Source: AC-32 sp963717475
Lineage (GTDB): Bacteria > Actinomycetota > Thermoleophilia > Gaiellales > Gaiellaceae
DNA: 64,000 nt
Assembly (NCBI GenBank): GCA_963717475.1
Contig: OY970337.1
Location: 1,054,001-1,118,000, forward strand
Direction of reading: 5' to 3'
The notes below the pieces were generated by a model that saw only the letters and a program-made list of their open reading frames with translations, made no database searches and was not told where the DNA came from. How positions within the stretch are numbered: position 1 is the stretch's first letter; every line of letters starts with the position of its first letter. Both the position numbers and the translations under genes were made by a program. Below, one piece after another: positions 35,087-42,982 of the stretch.

Positions 35087-36115
35087 TCAGCTCCGAGTTG
35101 CCGCAGCCTCTGGGGCGAGCGGCGCGTGGAAGGTGTTCATGTAGGCGTCGAGCTCGAACTGATCGAGGAAGTCACGCGCCGCCTGGCGTCCGTTGTCGAC
35201 CAGCATGTTCTGCTTCTCGGTGGAGAGGTCGAACTCCGTCGTCGCAACGTCGCCGGCGTCGACCGTCACGGTGCGCACGCGCGTGGAGTGCGAGACGAAG
35301 CGCGTGTCCCAGGCCTCCTGCGCCGTGTGGAAGATGTCGAAGCCGAACCGGACCGCCCAGGGCTGGATCTTCTGCAGCGTCTGCAGCCCGCCGCCGAGCC
35401 CGCGGCCGTGCTCGAGCGTGAACCCGAACGTGGGCCGGCAGGGCGGCTTCCCGGTGACCGCCGGGTCGACGTCGAAGAGCCAGACGGGGAAGTTGGAGAG
35501 CGTCCCGCCGTCGACGATCAGGGAAGTGCCGCCGTTGGAGCTCTCGAGCCGGATCGGGTCGAAGAAGTACGGGATCGACATGCTCATCCGCGCGGCCCGC
35601 GAGATCTTGAAATGGTCGGGGTCGATCAGCGTCGACGAGCCCGGCTCCTTGTAGAAGACCAGGTCGTCCGGAAGCACGAGCAGGCGGCGCAGGGTGACGT
35701 CGACGGCGATCAGCTTCAGCCGCCACTCGGGCGGGCCGCCGTTCGTCGCCGGCCTGCGCACCGAACCGAAGGTCGCGCCCTCGAGCACCTCGTCGAACCA
35801 GCGCTCGAAGGCGTCGCCGGCCGCCATTCCGTGCCGGAACACCAGCCGGCCGCCGCCGAGGATCTTGCTGTGAACGGGGAAGTCGGCGAACTGCCCGAAG
35901 TTCGTCTTCTTCATCAGGTCGAGCATCTGGGCCGCGTCGTGGCCGGTCGCGAGGTAGCAGGCGATGATCGCCCCCGCGCTCGCGCCCGCGACGTTCTCCC
36001 AGTGCGTGATCGGCTTCTCCGTGTGCTCCGCGAAGCCCTCGAGAGCACCCGCGAGGGCAAGCCCCTTGACGCCGCCTCCGCGGAAAACGCCGTCTGCCTC
36101 TTTGATCCAATCCAA
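35087..36115 (-). CDS. Patatin-like phospholipase
   Basis: 342 residues. Oxyanion loop GVFRGGGVKGLALAGALEG, nucleophile elbow VAGASAGAII (GxSxG), and catalytic Asp in IVDGGTLSNFPVWLFD. Cleaves acyl chains from phospholipids. I chose TTG 36115 because AGAGGAG lies 5 nt upstream; ATG 36130 is an alternative. It is first of a tightly spaced operon with two wall hydrolases and a membrane protein, an unusual partnership. Confidence 0.85.
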   Translation of the reverse strand: MDWIKEADGVFRGGGVKGLALAGALEGFAEHTEKPITHWENVAGASAGAIIACYLATGHDAAQMLDLMKKTNFGQFADFPVHSKILGGGRLVFRHGMAAGDAFERWFDEVLEGATFGSVRRPATNGGPPEWRLKLIAVDVTLRRLLVLPDDLVFYKEPGSSTLIDPDHFKISRAARMSMSIPYFFDPIRLESSNGGTSLIVDGGTLSNFPVWLFDVDPAVTGKPPCRPTFGFTLEHGRGLGGGLQTLQKIQPWAVRFGFDIFHTAQEAWDTRFVSHSTRVRTVTVDAGDVATTEFDLSTEKQNMLVDNGRQAARDFLDQFELDAYMNTFHAPLAPEAAATRS

Positions 36116-36253
36116 GCCGGCTCCTCTCATCCTGCAGCCGATGACGAACACCTGATCAGCCGCAGATCGATTTGATGAGGAGCCCGGCACGGGCCGCTCG
36201 GTTCTTGCTTCTACAGAGTTGTTAGCACGTGGAGCGCGCCAATGCAACGAGCG

Positions 36254-36463
36254 CTATTCGCGCGGGAGCCTCAGCCCTAGCGCCGAGAGGACGAAGATCA
36301 GCGCGATGAATCCGAGGCCGAGCGCGAGCACGCGCCAGGGGTGGTCGCGGCGCTGCAGCGATTCCCAGCCCACGCGCGACCAGATCACGACGAGCGCTAT
36401 TAGCGCGCCGACGGCGATCACGATCACCGGAGCGAGCAGCGCCAGATGCTCGAAGAGCCTCAC
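36254..36463 (-). CDS. Small two-helix membrane protein
   Basis: 69 residues: helices HLALLAPVIVIAVGALIALV and VLALGLGFIALIFVLSALGL around a short basic loop (WESLQRRDHPWR). GTG start exactly 6 nt after TAGACT (36475-36470), which makes the gene credible despite its size. Function unknown. Confidence 0.7.
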   Translation of the reverse strand: MRLFEHLALLAPVIVIAVGALIALVVIWSRVGWESLQRRDHPWRVLALGLGFIALIFVLSALGLRLPRE

Positions 36464-36469
36464 AAGTGA

Positions 36470-36491
36470 AGTCTAGGAAGAGGGCTATTCT
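36470..36491. promoter_or_regulatory. Head-to-head leaderless promoters
   Basis: TAGACT on minus (36475-36470) and TATTCT on plus (36486-36491) are each 6 nt from a GTG (36463 and 36498) and only 10 bp apart, so two polymerases could not occupy both at once. Confidence 0.65.
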
Positions 36492-36497
36492 CTGCGC

Positions 36498-36953
36498 GTG
36501 GACGCAGAGAGCTATTCGTCCGGCGACGACGTCGTCGTCGAATTCCTCCGTCTTCGCTTCAGCTTCAACGCCGCCGACTTCGCGCAGCGCGTGTCCGCCG
36601 CGGCCTTCCGGCTCGGGCTCGTCGAGGACAACGAACTGGACGACGACGAGACCGAAGACCTCGTCGAGCTGACCGCGGACGGCCTGATCGAGGAGCCGCG
36701 GAGCGAGCTCGGCCGCTACCTGGTCCGTCACTGGGAGCGCCTGTCGCTCGTGGACGGGGAGTCGCTGGTCTACTGGCTGCGCAAGCTCGTCTTCCGCGGC
36801 GCCTGGCTCGACCATCGCGTCAAGGACGGCCGGCTCGACGTCACCTGGGACGAGGACGCCTCGGACTTCGCCTACCTCGAGCCTGGAGGCGAGCGCGCGC
36901 TACTCGAGCTCGCGCCGACGCCCTCCTGGCACGAGCTGCAGTTCAGGCGATAG
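36498..36953 (+). CDS. Acidic hypothetical protein
   Basis: 151 residues, very acidic (for example VEDNELDDDETEDLVELTAD), soluble, helical in the first half, with a C-terminal RLDVTWDEDASDFAYLEPGG. No known domain. Leaderless GTG. Paired head-to-head with the two-helix membrane protein, so the two could be regulated against each other. Confidence 0.65.
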   Translation: MDAESYSSGDDVVVEFLRLRFSFNAADFAQRVSAAAFRLGLVEDNELDDDETEDLVELTADGLIEEPRSELGRYLVRHWERLSLVDGESLVYWLRKLVFRGAWLDHRVKDGRLDVTWDEDASDFAYLEPGGERALLELAPTPSWHELQFRR

Positions 36954-37012
36954 GACGCCGGCCTGGGCCAGCGTGCGGGAATGACCCCCGCGCCAACACT
37001 GCAGTCGCGCGG

Positions 37013-37831
37013 GTGAAGGCCGACGTGTCGGCTGGCGAGCGAGAGCGCGATGACGCGACACCCTTTGGCGACCTGAACCAACTACTGGTCGAGCTTGTGG
37101 TCGGGGTCAAGAAGGTGCTCGGCGACAGCTTCTGCGGCGCGTACCTCCAGGGATCGTTCGCCGTCGGCGACGCCGACGCCCACAGCGACGTGGACTTCAT
37201 CGTCGTCACCAAGGACGACATCTCGCCGGAGCAGCAAGCCCAGCTTCAAGCGCTGCACCAGACGCTCTATGCGCTCCCGACGTCATGGGCACAGCACCTG
37301 GAGGGGTCCTACATTCCCCACAAGGTTCTCCGGCGACCGGACCCTGACCGCCGCCCACTCCTCTATCTCGACAACGGCGCAACCGAGTTCGCGCTCGACA
37401 ACCACGACAACACCGCCGTAGTCCGCTGGTCGCTACGGGAGCACGGGGTGGTTCTTGCAGGGCCGGATCCACGCGAGTTGGTCGAACCGATCGCAGCCGA
37501 CGAGCTACGCGCCGATGTGCGCTGGGCGTTCGGCCAGTGGCAAGCGTGGTTCCGGTCGATCGACTCGATCAGCCGCCGTGCACTCGCGGTGGCCGTGCTC
37601 TCACACGCCCGGATGCTGCACACGCTGGTTATCGGCGAGGTCAGCTCAAAGCGAACTGCGGGCGAATGGGCCCTCGATGCACTCGACCCAGAGTGGGCAC
37701 CCCTCATCCGCTGGGCACTCGAAGACCGTCCCGAGCCGTGGACGAAGGTGCGTGAGCCGGCTGATCCCGCCCTTCTCCGCCGCACGCGGCAGTTCATCGA
37801 CTACGCCGCTGAGTGGGCTGCCGGGCACTGA
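37013..37831 (+). CDS. Aminoglycoside-type nucleotidyltransferase (AadA-like)
   Basis: 272 residues. Nucleotidyltransferase core GAYLQGSFAVGDADAHSDVD with the GS and paired metal Asps, then a helical C-terminal domain (AVAVLSHARMLHTLVIGE, SKRTAGEWALDAL) as in ANT(3'')/AadA enzymes that adenylylate streptomycin or spectinomycin. Whether it gives resistance is unknown; many environmental homologues have other substrates. Base composition is somewhat less GC-biased than its neighbours, suggesting acquisition. Confidence 0.7.
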   Translation: MKADVSAGERERDDATPFGDLNQLLVELVVGVKKVLGDSFCGAYLQGSFAVGDADAHSDVDFIVVTKDDISPEQQAQLQALHQTLYALPTSWAQHLEGSYIPHKVLRRPDPDRRPLLYLDNGATEFALDNHDNTAVVRWSLREHGVVLAGPDPRELVEPIAADELRADVRWAFGQWQAWFRSIDSISRRALAVAVLSHARMLHTLVIGEVSSKRTAGEWALDALDPEWAPLIRWALEDRPEPWTKVREPADPALLRRTRQFIDYAAEWAAGH

Positions 37832-37905
37832 CGCTCGCCTGGGCCGGTGTCTCGGCAGAGCGTGTAAAACGTTCTCGCCTGCAGCAATGACTCCCGGGAG
37901 GCAGC

Positions 37906-38607
37906 ATGAGGTTTCTTCTCACGTCCGGCGGCATCGCCAACACGAGCATCCACGAGACGCTCGTCGACCTACTGGGCAAACCGGTTGCCGAGTCCAGTGC
38001 CCTCTTCATTCCGACCGCGATCTACCCCTTCCCCGGCGGCGCGGGCATGGCATGGCAGGCGATCTGCGGTCAGGCCCAGAGCCCTTTGTGCGAATTGGGC
38101 TGGAAGTCGTTGGGAGTGCTGGAACTCACCGCGCTGCCAACCATCCAGCAAGAGAGCTGGGTCCCCATGCTCCGTGAGACGGACGCCCTTTTGGTCTGGG
38201 GCGGCGATGTCCTGTACCTGTGTTATTGGCTGCGGCAGTCGGGACTGGCAGACCTCTTGCCGTCGCTGAGCGAATTGGTCTATGTGGGCGTGAGCGCCGG
38301 GAGCATCGTGGTGACGCCCTACAACTGCGACGCGGAGTTCAACCTCCAGTACGTGCCCGCGGGCAGCGAGATGGCGGAGGAAAGCGACAGAGCCCTGGGG
38401 CTGGTCGATTTTGCGCTGCGCGTGCACCTGGATCGCGAGGACTTCGAGGACTCTTCTCTGACCAGCATCGAAAGATGGGCTGCTGGGATTCCAGTCCCGA
38501 CATACGCAATTGACGATGAGACCGCCATCAAGGTGACGGACGGCACGGTCGAGGTCGTCTCCGAGGGGCACTGGGAACTCCTTACGCCGCGCCTCGAGGC
38601 AGGCTAA
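37906..38607 (+). CDS. Peptidase E-like serine hydrolase (family S51)
   Basis: 233 residues. Starts MRFLLTSGGIANTSIHETLV; the nucleophile Ser sits in YVGVSAGSIVVTPY, preceded by LLVWGGDVLYLCYWLR. S51 enzymes cleave Asp-X dipeptides or cyanophycin-like substrates. Good Shine-Dalgarno GGGAGG 6 nt before ATG, in contrast to the mostly leaderless neighbours, and less GC-biased codon use, both consistent with transfer. Confidence 0.75.
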   Translation: MRFLLTSGGIANTSIHETLVDLLGKPVAESSALFIPTAIYPFPGGAGMAWQAICGQAQSPLCELGWKSLGVLELTALPTIQQESWVPMLRETDALLVWGGDVLYLCYWLRQSGLADLLPSLSELVYVGVSAGSIVVTPYNCDAEFNLQYVPAGSEMAEESDRALGLVDFALRVHLDREDFEDSSLTSIERWAAGIPVPTYAIDDETAIKVTDGTVEVVSEGHWELLTPRLEAG

Positions 38608-38613
38608 TCGGGT

Positions 38614-38925
38614 TCAGGAGTGCTCTGGGAGCGAGAAGCCGAACGGTTCCTCTTCCTCCGCGCGTTGCAGCCGGATGCGGGAGACGGCGCCGACGGGGAC
38701 GATCCACTCCTCGGGGCCGTCCTCCGCATGCGGACAGAGCGTGACGAAGCCGAATCCCGGCTCGCCCGAAAGCGTCTGCACGGTGACCGTGCTGCCGTCG
38801 TGGAGGTCGACGTCGACCCGTGGGGCGGCGCCGTGCTCGGCGGCGAACGCCTCGATCCGCAGATGGATCCGCTGGACGAGCTCGTCCAGCGGGCCGGACA
38901 TGCCCGGCAGCCAGAGCTCGGACAC
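38614..38925 (-). CDS. Hypothetical protein downstream of ruvB
   Basis: 103 residues. Contains ELVQRIHLRIEAFAAEHG, DLHDGSTVTVQTLSGEPG and EEWIVPVGAVSRIRLQRA. Soluble, mixed alpha/beta, no cysteine pair or known motif. The GTG start overlaps the ruvB stop (TAGTG), so it is probably the last gene of the ruvCAB operon. Confidence 0.6.
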   Translation of the reverse strand: MSELWLPGMSGPLDELVQRIHLRIEAFAAEHGAAPRVDVDLHDGSTVTVQTLSGEPGFGFVTLCPHAEDGPEEWIVPVGAVSRIRLQRAEEEEPFGFSLPEHS

Positions 38926-39938
38926 TAGAAGAGGCTCGTGTCGCCGCCGGCGGCGCCGACGTGGGCGCGACCGAGCTTCGTCACGATGCGACCGCGGGGC
39001 GTGCGCTGCAGGAAGCCGAGCTGGAGCAGGTACGGCTCGTAGACGTCCTCGATCGTGTCCGGCTCCTCGCCGAGCGCGACCGCGAGCGTCGAGAGCCCGA
39101 CCGGCCCGCCGTCGAACTTCTCGACCACCGCTCGCAGCAAGCCGCGGTCGATGCGCTCGAGGCCGCGCTGGTCGACCTCCATCAGGTCGAGCGCCTCGCG
39201 CGCGATCGCGGTCGTGATCGAGCCCTCGTGCCTGACCTCGGCGACGTCGCGGACACGCCGCAGGATCCGGTTCGCAATTCGCGGCGTCCCGCGGGAACGG
39301 CCGGCGATCTCGTCCGCGGCCTCGTCCTCGATCTCGACCTCGAGGATCTGCGCCGAGCGGCGCACGATGCGCGCCAGCTCGGCCGGCTCGTAGTGCTCGA
39401 GCCGGAAGGTCAGGCCGAAGCGGTCGCGAAGGGGGCTGGTCAGGAGCCCCGTCCGCGTGGTCGCCCCGACAAGCGTGAACGGCGGCAGATCGAGCGTCAG
39501 CGTACGTGCCGCAGGCCCCTGGCCGACGATGATGTCCAGCCGGAAGTCCTCGAGCGCCGGGTAGAGGATCTCCTCGACGCCGCGGTTGATCCGGTGGATC
39601 TCGTCGATGAAGAGGATGTCGCGCTCGGAGAGCGAGGTCAGGATCGCGGCGACGTCGCCCTTGCGCTCGAGTGCCGGCCCGGCCGCGGACCGGAGTGCGA
39701 CCCCGAGCTCCTCGCGGACGATGTGGGCCAGGCTCGTCTTTCCGAGGCCGGGCGGACCGATCAGGAGCAGGTGGTCGAGCGCCTCGCCGCGCGTGCGGGT
39801 CGCCTCGAGCGCGATCGCGAGCTGCTCCTTGATCCGCTCCTGGCCGACGAACTCGTCGAGCCGGCGGGGGCGCAGGGAGCGCTCGAGCTCGTCCTCGTCG
39901 AGCTTGACCCCGGGCGCCAGGAACTGCGTCTCCGTCAC
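38925..39938 (-). CDS. ruvB: Holliday junction helicase RuvB
   Basis: 337 residues. AAA+ motor: RPRRLDEFVGQERIKEQL, Walker A LIGPPGLGKTSLA, Walker B ILFIDEIHRINRGVEE, sensor GATTRTGLLTSPLRDRFG, and the C-terminal winged helix (TIEDVYEPYLLQLGFLQRTP). Drives branch migration with RuvA. GTG start overlaps the ruvA stop by 4 bp. Confidence 0.95.
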   Translation of the reverse strand: MTETQFLAPGVKLDEDELERSLRPRRLDEFVGQERIKEQLAIALEATRTRGEALDHLLLIGPPGLGKTSLAHIVREELGVALRSAAGPALERKGDVAAILTSLSERDILFIDEIHRINRGVEEILYPALEDFRLDIIVGQGPAARTLTLDLPPFTLVGATTRTGLLTSPLRDRFGLTFRLEHYEPAELARIVRRSAQILEVEIEDEAADEIAGRSRGTPRIANRILRRVRDVAEVRHEGSITTAIAREALDLMEVDQRGLERIDRGLLRAVVEKFDGGPVGLSTLAVALGEEPDTIEDVYEPYLLQLGFLQRTPRGRIVTKLGRAHVGAAGGDTSLF

Positions 39939-40489
39939 GCTGCCTCCCGTAGCGCCCGCCGCACCTGCTCTTCGACCGGGAGCTCGGGGTCGACCTGGGC
40001 GAGGGCGCGCTCGGCCTCCACGAGCGAGTAGCCGAGCTCGACGAGCGCGTCGCGCGCGCCGACGTGGCCGTGCTCCGCGGGCGAGGCGACCGAGCCGAGC
40101 TTCTCCTTCAGCTCCAGCACGACGCGCTGAGCCGTCTTCTTTCCGATCCCGGGGATCGCCTCGAAGCGGGCGGTGTCCTCGAGCGCGATCGCGCGGCGGA
40201 GGTCCGCCGGCGGCGAGCCGGAGACGATCGCGAGCGCGACCTTCGGGCCGACGCCCGACACTGCGAGCAGGTGCTCGAACAGCTCGCGCTCGGCGCTGTC
40301 CGCGAAGCCGTAGAGCTGGAGCGCGTCCTCGCGCACGTGCAGGTAGGTCTCGAGCGAGACCTCGCCCCCGCTTTGCGCGAGCCGCAGCGCGGTCGGCGTG
40401 GCGTTCACGAGGTAGCCGACGCCGCCGACGTCGAGGACGAGCCGCTCGCCGGCGCGCGAGACCGGCTTGCCGCGCAACCTGGCGATCAC
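39935..40489 (-). CDS. ruvA: Holliday junction DNA-binding protein RuvA
   Basis: 184 residues: OB domain (MIARLRGKPV, VGGVGYLVNATPTAL), two helix-hairpin-helix motifs (LLAVSGVGPKVALAIVSG; FEAIPGIGKKTAQRVVLEL) and the C-terminal RuvB-binding domain (DALVELGYSLVEAERAL). GTG start overlaps the ruvC stop. Confidence 0.95.
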   Translation of the reverse strand: MIARLRGKPVSRAGERLVLDVGGVGYLVNATPTALRLAQSGGEVSLETYLHVREDALQLYGFADSAERELFEHLLAVSGVGPKVALAIVSGSPPADLRRAIALEDTARFEAIPGIGKKTAQRVVLELKEKLGSVASPAEHGHVGARDALVELGYSLVEAERALAQVDPELPVEEQVRRALREAA

Positions 40490-40977
40490 CCGGCAGCCGC
40501 CCGCAGCAGGGGCGGGGCGAGCGCGTGACAGATCGCGACGGCCAGGGCGTCTGAGGCGTGGTGTGAGCTCGGCGCCTTCCGCAGCCCGAGGATCGCCATC
40601 ACCATCCGCTGCACCTGAGCCTTCTCGGCGCGGCCGTAGCCGCAGACGGCCTGCTTCACGCGCGAGGGCGCGTACTCAGCGCACTCGACGCCGTACGACG
40701 CGGCCGCGACGAGGATGGCGCCGCGTGCTTGCCCGACGGAGAGTGCGGTGCGGGCGTCGACGCCGACGAACGACTCCTCGAGCACGACCGCATCCGGCCC
40801 GTATTCCTCGATCAGGTCGCTGACGCCGTCGAAGAGCGTCCTCAGGCGAAGCTCCTGACGACGGCCGGCGGGGGTTTTCCACCAGCCGTGGGTGACCTCC
40901 CGGAGGCGGCCGCCTTTTTCGTGTACCAGTCCGTATCCGCACGTTGCTGTGCCCGGATCGATGCCGAGAACCTTCAC
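40486..40977 (-). CDS. ruvC: Holliday junction resolvase RuvC
   Basis: 163 residues. Catalytic acidic residues are in VLGIDPGTATCGYG (Asp7), AVVLEESFVG (Glu) and SSHHASDALAVAICHA (Asp). First gene of ruvC-ruvA-ruvB. GTG start exactly 6 nt after TAACCT (40989-40984), so the operon begins leaderless. Confidence 0.95.
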   Translation of the reverse strand: MKVLGIDPGTATCGYGLVHEKGGRLREVTHGWWKTPAGRRQELRLRTLFDGVSDLIEEYGPDAVVLEESFVGVDARTALSVGQARGAILVAAASYGVECAEYAPSRVKQAVCGYGRAEKAQVQRMVMAILGLRKAPSSHHASDALAVAICHALAPPLLRAAAG

Positions 40978-41054
40978 GCCGTGAGGTTAGGCACCGCCTC
41001 GGACGTTCCTTCCCGACTAGGAAATCCGATTCGCGCGCGTTATCGTAGGCACGA

Positions 41055-41823
41055 GTGATGGGGAGGGGAACTTGGGTAGCGCTGACGCTTCTGGCCGTGC
41101 TGGTCTTCGTGCCGGCGGCGGGCCACGCGTCGGCCGCGCCATCCGGGACCACCTGCCAGGCAGGCGACACGACGGTCGCGATAGCGAACTTCTCGTTCAC
41201 GCCGAGCGACGTGACGATCCCCAGCGGTGGAACTGTCTGCTGGACGAACTCAGCGGGCTCGTTGCCCCACACGGCGACCTCGGATGACGGCACGACCTTC
41301 GATTCGGGGCAGCTCGTGGCGGGCGCCAGCTACCGCTTCACCTTCACGAGCGACGGCGACTACCCGTACCACTGTACGAATCACCCGCTCTCCATGCTCG
41401 GGACGATTCACGTAGGGGCGCCGCCGCCACCTCCACCTCCACCTCCGCCTCCACCCCCACCGCCTCCACCGCCTCCACCTCCACCGCCTCCGCCTCCACC
41501 GCCTCCGCCTCCACCTCCACCGCCTCCTCCACCTCCGCCTCCACCCCCACCGCCTCCTCCGCCGCCACCCCCCGCGCCTCCGCCACCGCCGGCACCGCCT
41601 CCGCCTCCACCGCCCAGGGCGCACTGCCTCGTCCCGAAGGTCGTCGGGCAAGACGCTCGGCACCGCCAAGACGCGGATCAGGCACGCGCACTGCAGGGTC
41701 GGCAAGATCACGAGGAAGCACTCGAGCGCGCGCAAGAAGGGCAAGGTCATCGGCCAGAGCCCGCGCGCCGGCAGGCGCCTGGCCAACGGCGCCAGGGTCA
41801 ACCTCGTCGTCGGCAAGGGGTAG
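41055..41823 (+). pseudogene. Cupredoxin-polyproline-PASTA protein 1, frameshifted
   Basis: About 255 residues if one extra G near 41647 is removed. Signal peptide (LTLLAVLVFVPAAGHASAAP), type-1 copper domain with His in SLPHTATSDDG, Cys-His in YHCTNHPLSML and a Met, then a proline run of roughly 60 residues (41421-41610) and a PASTA domain (VPKVVG...). The frame breaks after CLVPKVVG; the PASTA continues as KTLGTAKTRIRHAHCRVGKI in the next frame and stops at 41821. Read uncorrected, the frame runs on into the second gene. GTG start, -10 TATCGT 8 nt upstream. Confidence 0.8.
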
Positions 41824-41847
41824 GCCCGCCCCTCGCGGTCCAGACGA

Positions 41848-42492
41848 GTGGCCAAGGGGTTCGCGCTCGCGTTGCTGGCGACGCTGGCGATCCTGCCGGC
41901 CTTAGGTCACGCGTCCACGCGCCCTGGCGGCGGAACGAGCTGCCCCGCCACGGACATCGTGGTCACGATCACGGACTTCAGCTTCACTCCGAGCGTCATA
42001 AACATCGGCGCCGGAACGACGGTCTGCTGGACCTACCCCACCGGGATATCGGTGCACACGGCGACGTCGGACGACGGGACCTCGTTCGCCTCTGGCGCTC
42101 TTTCGCCGGGGCAGATCTACGAGCACACGTTCACGGCCGACGGCACGTTCCCGTACCACTGCATCTACCACGGCGCAGCCGGCGGGACGGGAATGGCGGG
42201 AACGATCCAGGTCGGCGCGCCGCCGCCGCCACCGCCGCCTCCTCCACCACCGCCCCCGCCTCCACCACCCCCACCGCCGCCGTTCAAGCCGCCTTGCCGG
42301 GTCCCGAAGGTCGTCGGCAAATCGCTCGCCGCCGCCAAGACGCGGATCAGGCACGCCCATTGCAGGGTCGGCAGGATCACGAGGAAGCACTCGACCGCAC
42401 GCAAGAGGGGACGAGTCATCGCGCAGAGCCCGCGCGCGGGTAGGAGGCTGGCCAACGGCGCCAGGGTCAGGCTCGTCGTCGGCAAGCGCTAG
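41848..42492 (+). CDS. Cupredoxin-polyproline-PASTA protein 2
   Basis: 214 residues, intact tandem duplicate of the preceding gene. Signal peptide (LALLATLAILPALGHAS), cupredoxin with VVTITDFSFTPSVINIGAG, copper His in ISVHTATSDDG, Cys-His in YHCIYHG and Met in TGMAGTIQVG; ~25-residue proline linker; PASTA domain CRVPKVVGKSLAAAKTRI to NGARVRLVVGKR. Exported copper protein whose PASTA module may hold it to peptidoglycan; electron-transfer partner unknown. GTG start 24 bp after gene 1. Confidence 0.85.
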   Translation: MAKGFALALLATLAILPALGHASTRPGGGTSCPATDIVVTITDFSFTPSVINIGAGTTVCWTYPTGISVHTATSDDGTSFASGALSPGQIYEHTFTADGTFPYHCIYHGAAGGTGMAGTIQVGAPPPPPPPPPPPPPPPPPPPPPFKPPCRVPKVVGKSLAAAKTRIRHAHCRVGRITRKHSTARKRGRVIAQSPRAGRRLANGARVRLVVGKR

Positions 42493-42493
42493 G

Positions 42494-42982
42494 GTCGCCC
42501 TCGCGCTCGCGGCGCTTGCCGCGGCCGGCTGCGGGCATCAGCAGCAGTCGCCGCAGAACGCCCACGACCTGCTCGTCCAGGCGCAGAGAGGCCTGAGCCG
42601 GATCCACTCCGGAACCGTCACCGTCCACGCGCGGGCGAAGACGCCGATCCCGCTCGATCGCACGGAGACGGTCGACGCGCGCGACCTCCCGCTGTCGGAA
42701 CTACGGCTCACGCGCTGGACGCGCAAGCCGCACCGGGTCGCCTGCGAGGCGAAGCTCGAGTGCGTCCGCGGCGAGGTCGCCGTGAGCGAGGCGCTCCGGG
42801 ACCTGAGCCCGCTGCTTCCGAAGCTGCCGGTCGATCCGAGCTCGGTCCACGACGCCGCAGTCCAGGTCGCGCTCCGCGACCACAAGCCCGTCTACGTGAA
42901 GCTCACCGGCAAGGTCGACGCCGGCTTCCTGCTCGGCGATGTCCCCTTCGAGGTCGTGTTCGACCTTCCGAGCGCTAGGTAG
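42494..42982 (+). CDS. Putative lipoprotein, start codon unclear
   Basis: About 160 residues. A lipoprotein signal (ALALAALAAAGCGHQQQ, lipobox AAGC) begins directly after the stop of the cupredoxin gene, but no ATG, GTG or TTG is in frame; the nominal start given is GTC 42494. The mature part (HDLLVQAQRGLSRIHSGTVT, then KPVYVKLTGKVDAGFLLGD) resembles the LppX/LolA-like beta fold in which exported lipoproteins carry lipids; this is tentative. Tail overlaps yebC by 8 bp. Confidence 0.55.
   Translation, partial: VALALAALAAAGCGHQQQSPQNAHDLLVQAQRGLSRIHSGTVTVHARAKTPIPLDRTETVDARDLPLSELRLTRWTRKPHRVACEAKLECVRGEVAVSEALRDLSPLLPKLPVDPSSVHDAAVQVALRDHKPVYVKLTGKVDAGFLLGDVPFEVVFDLPSAR

Noticed and set aside
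36954..38607. Integron gene cassettes
   Set aside because: No inverse-core/core attC sites or integrase; the shared 14-bp motif is imperfect (about 11 of 14).
40978..41054. A riboswitch or regulatory RNA before the cupredoxin gene
   Set aside because: The 77-bp gap is fully used by the divergent ruvC promoter (TAACCT) and the TATCGT box of the cupredoxin gene.
41421..41620. Proline codon run as a simple-sequence or CRISPR-like repeat
   Set aside because: It is in frame between two real domains of an exported protein and encodes only proline, so it is a linker; the matching run in the second gene confirms it.
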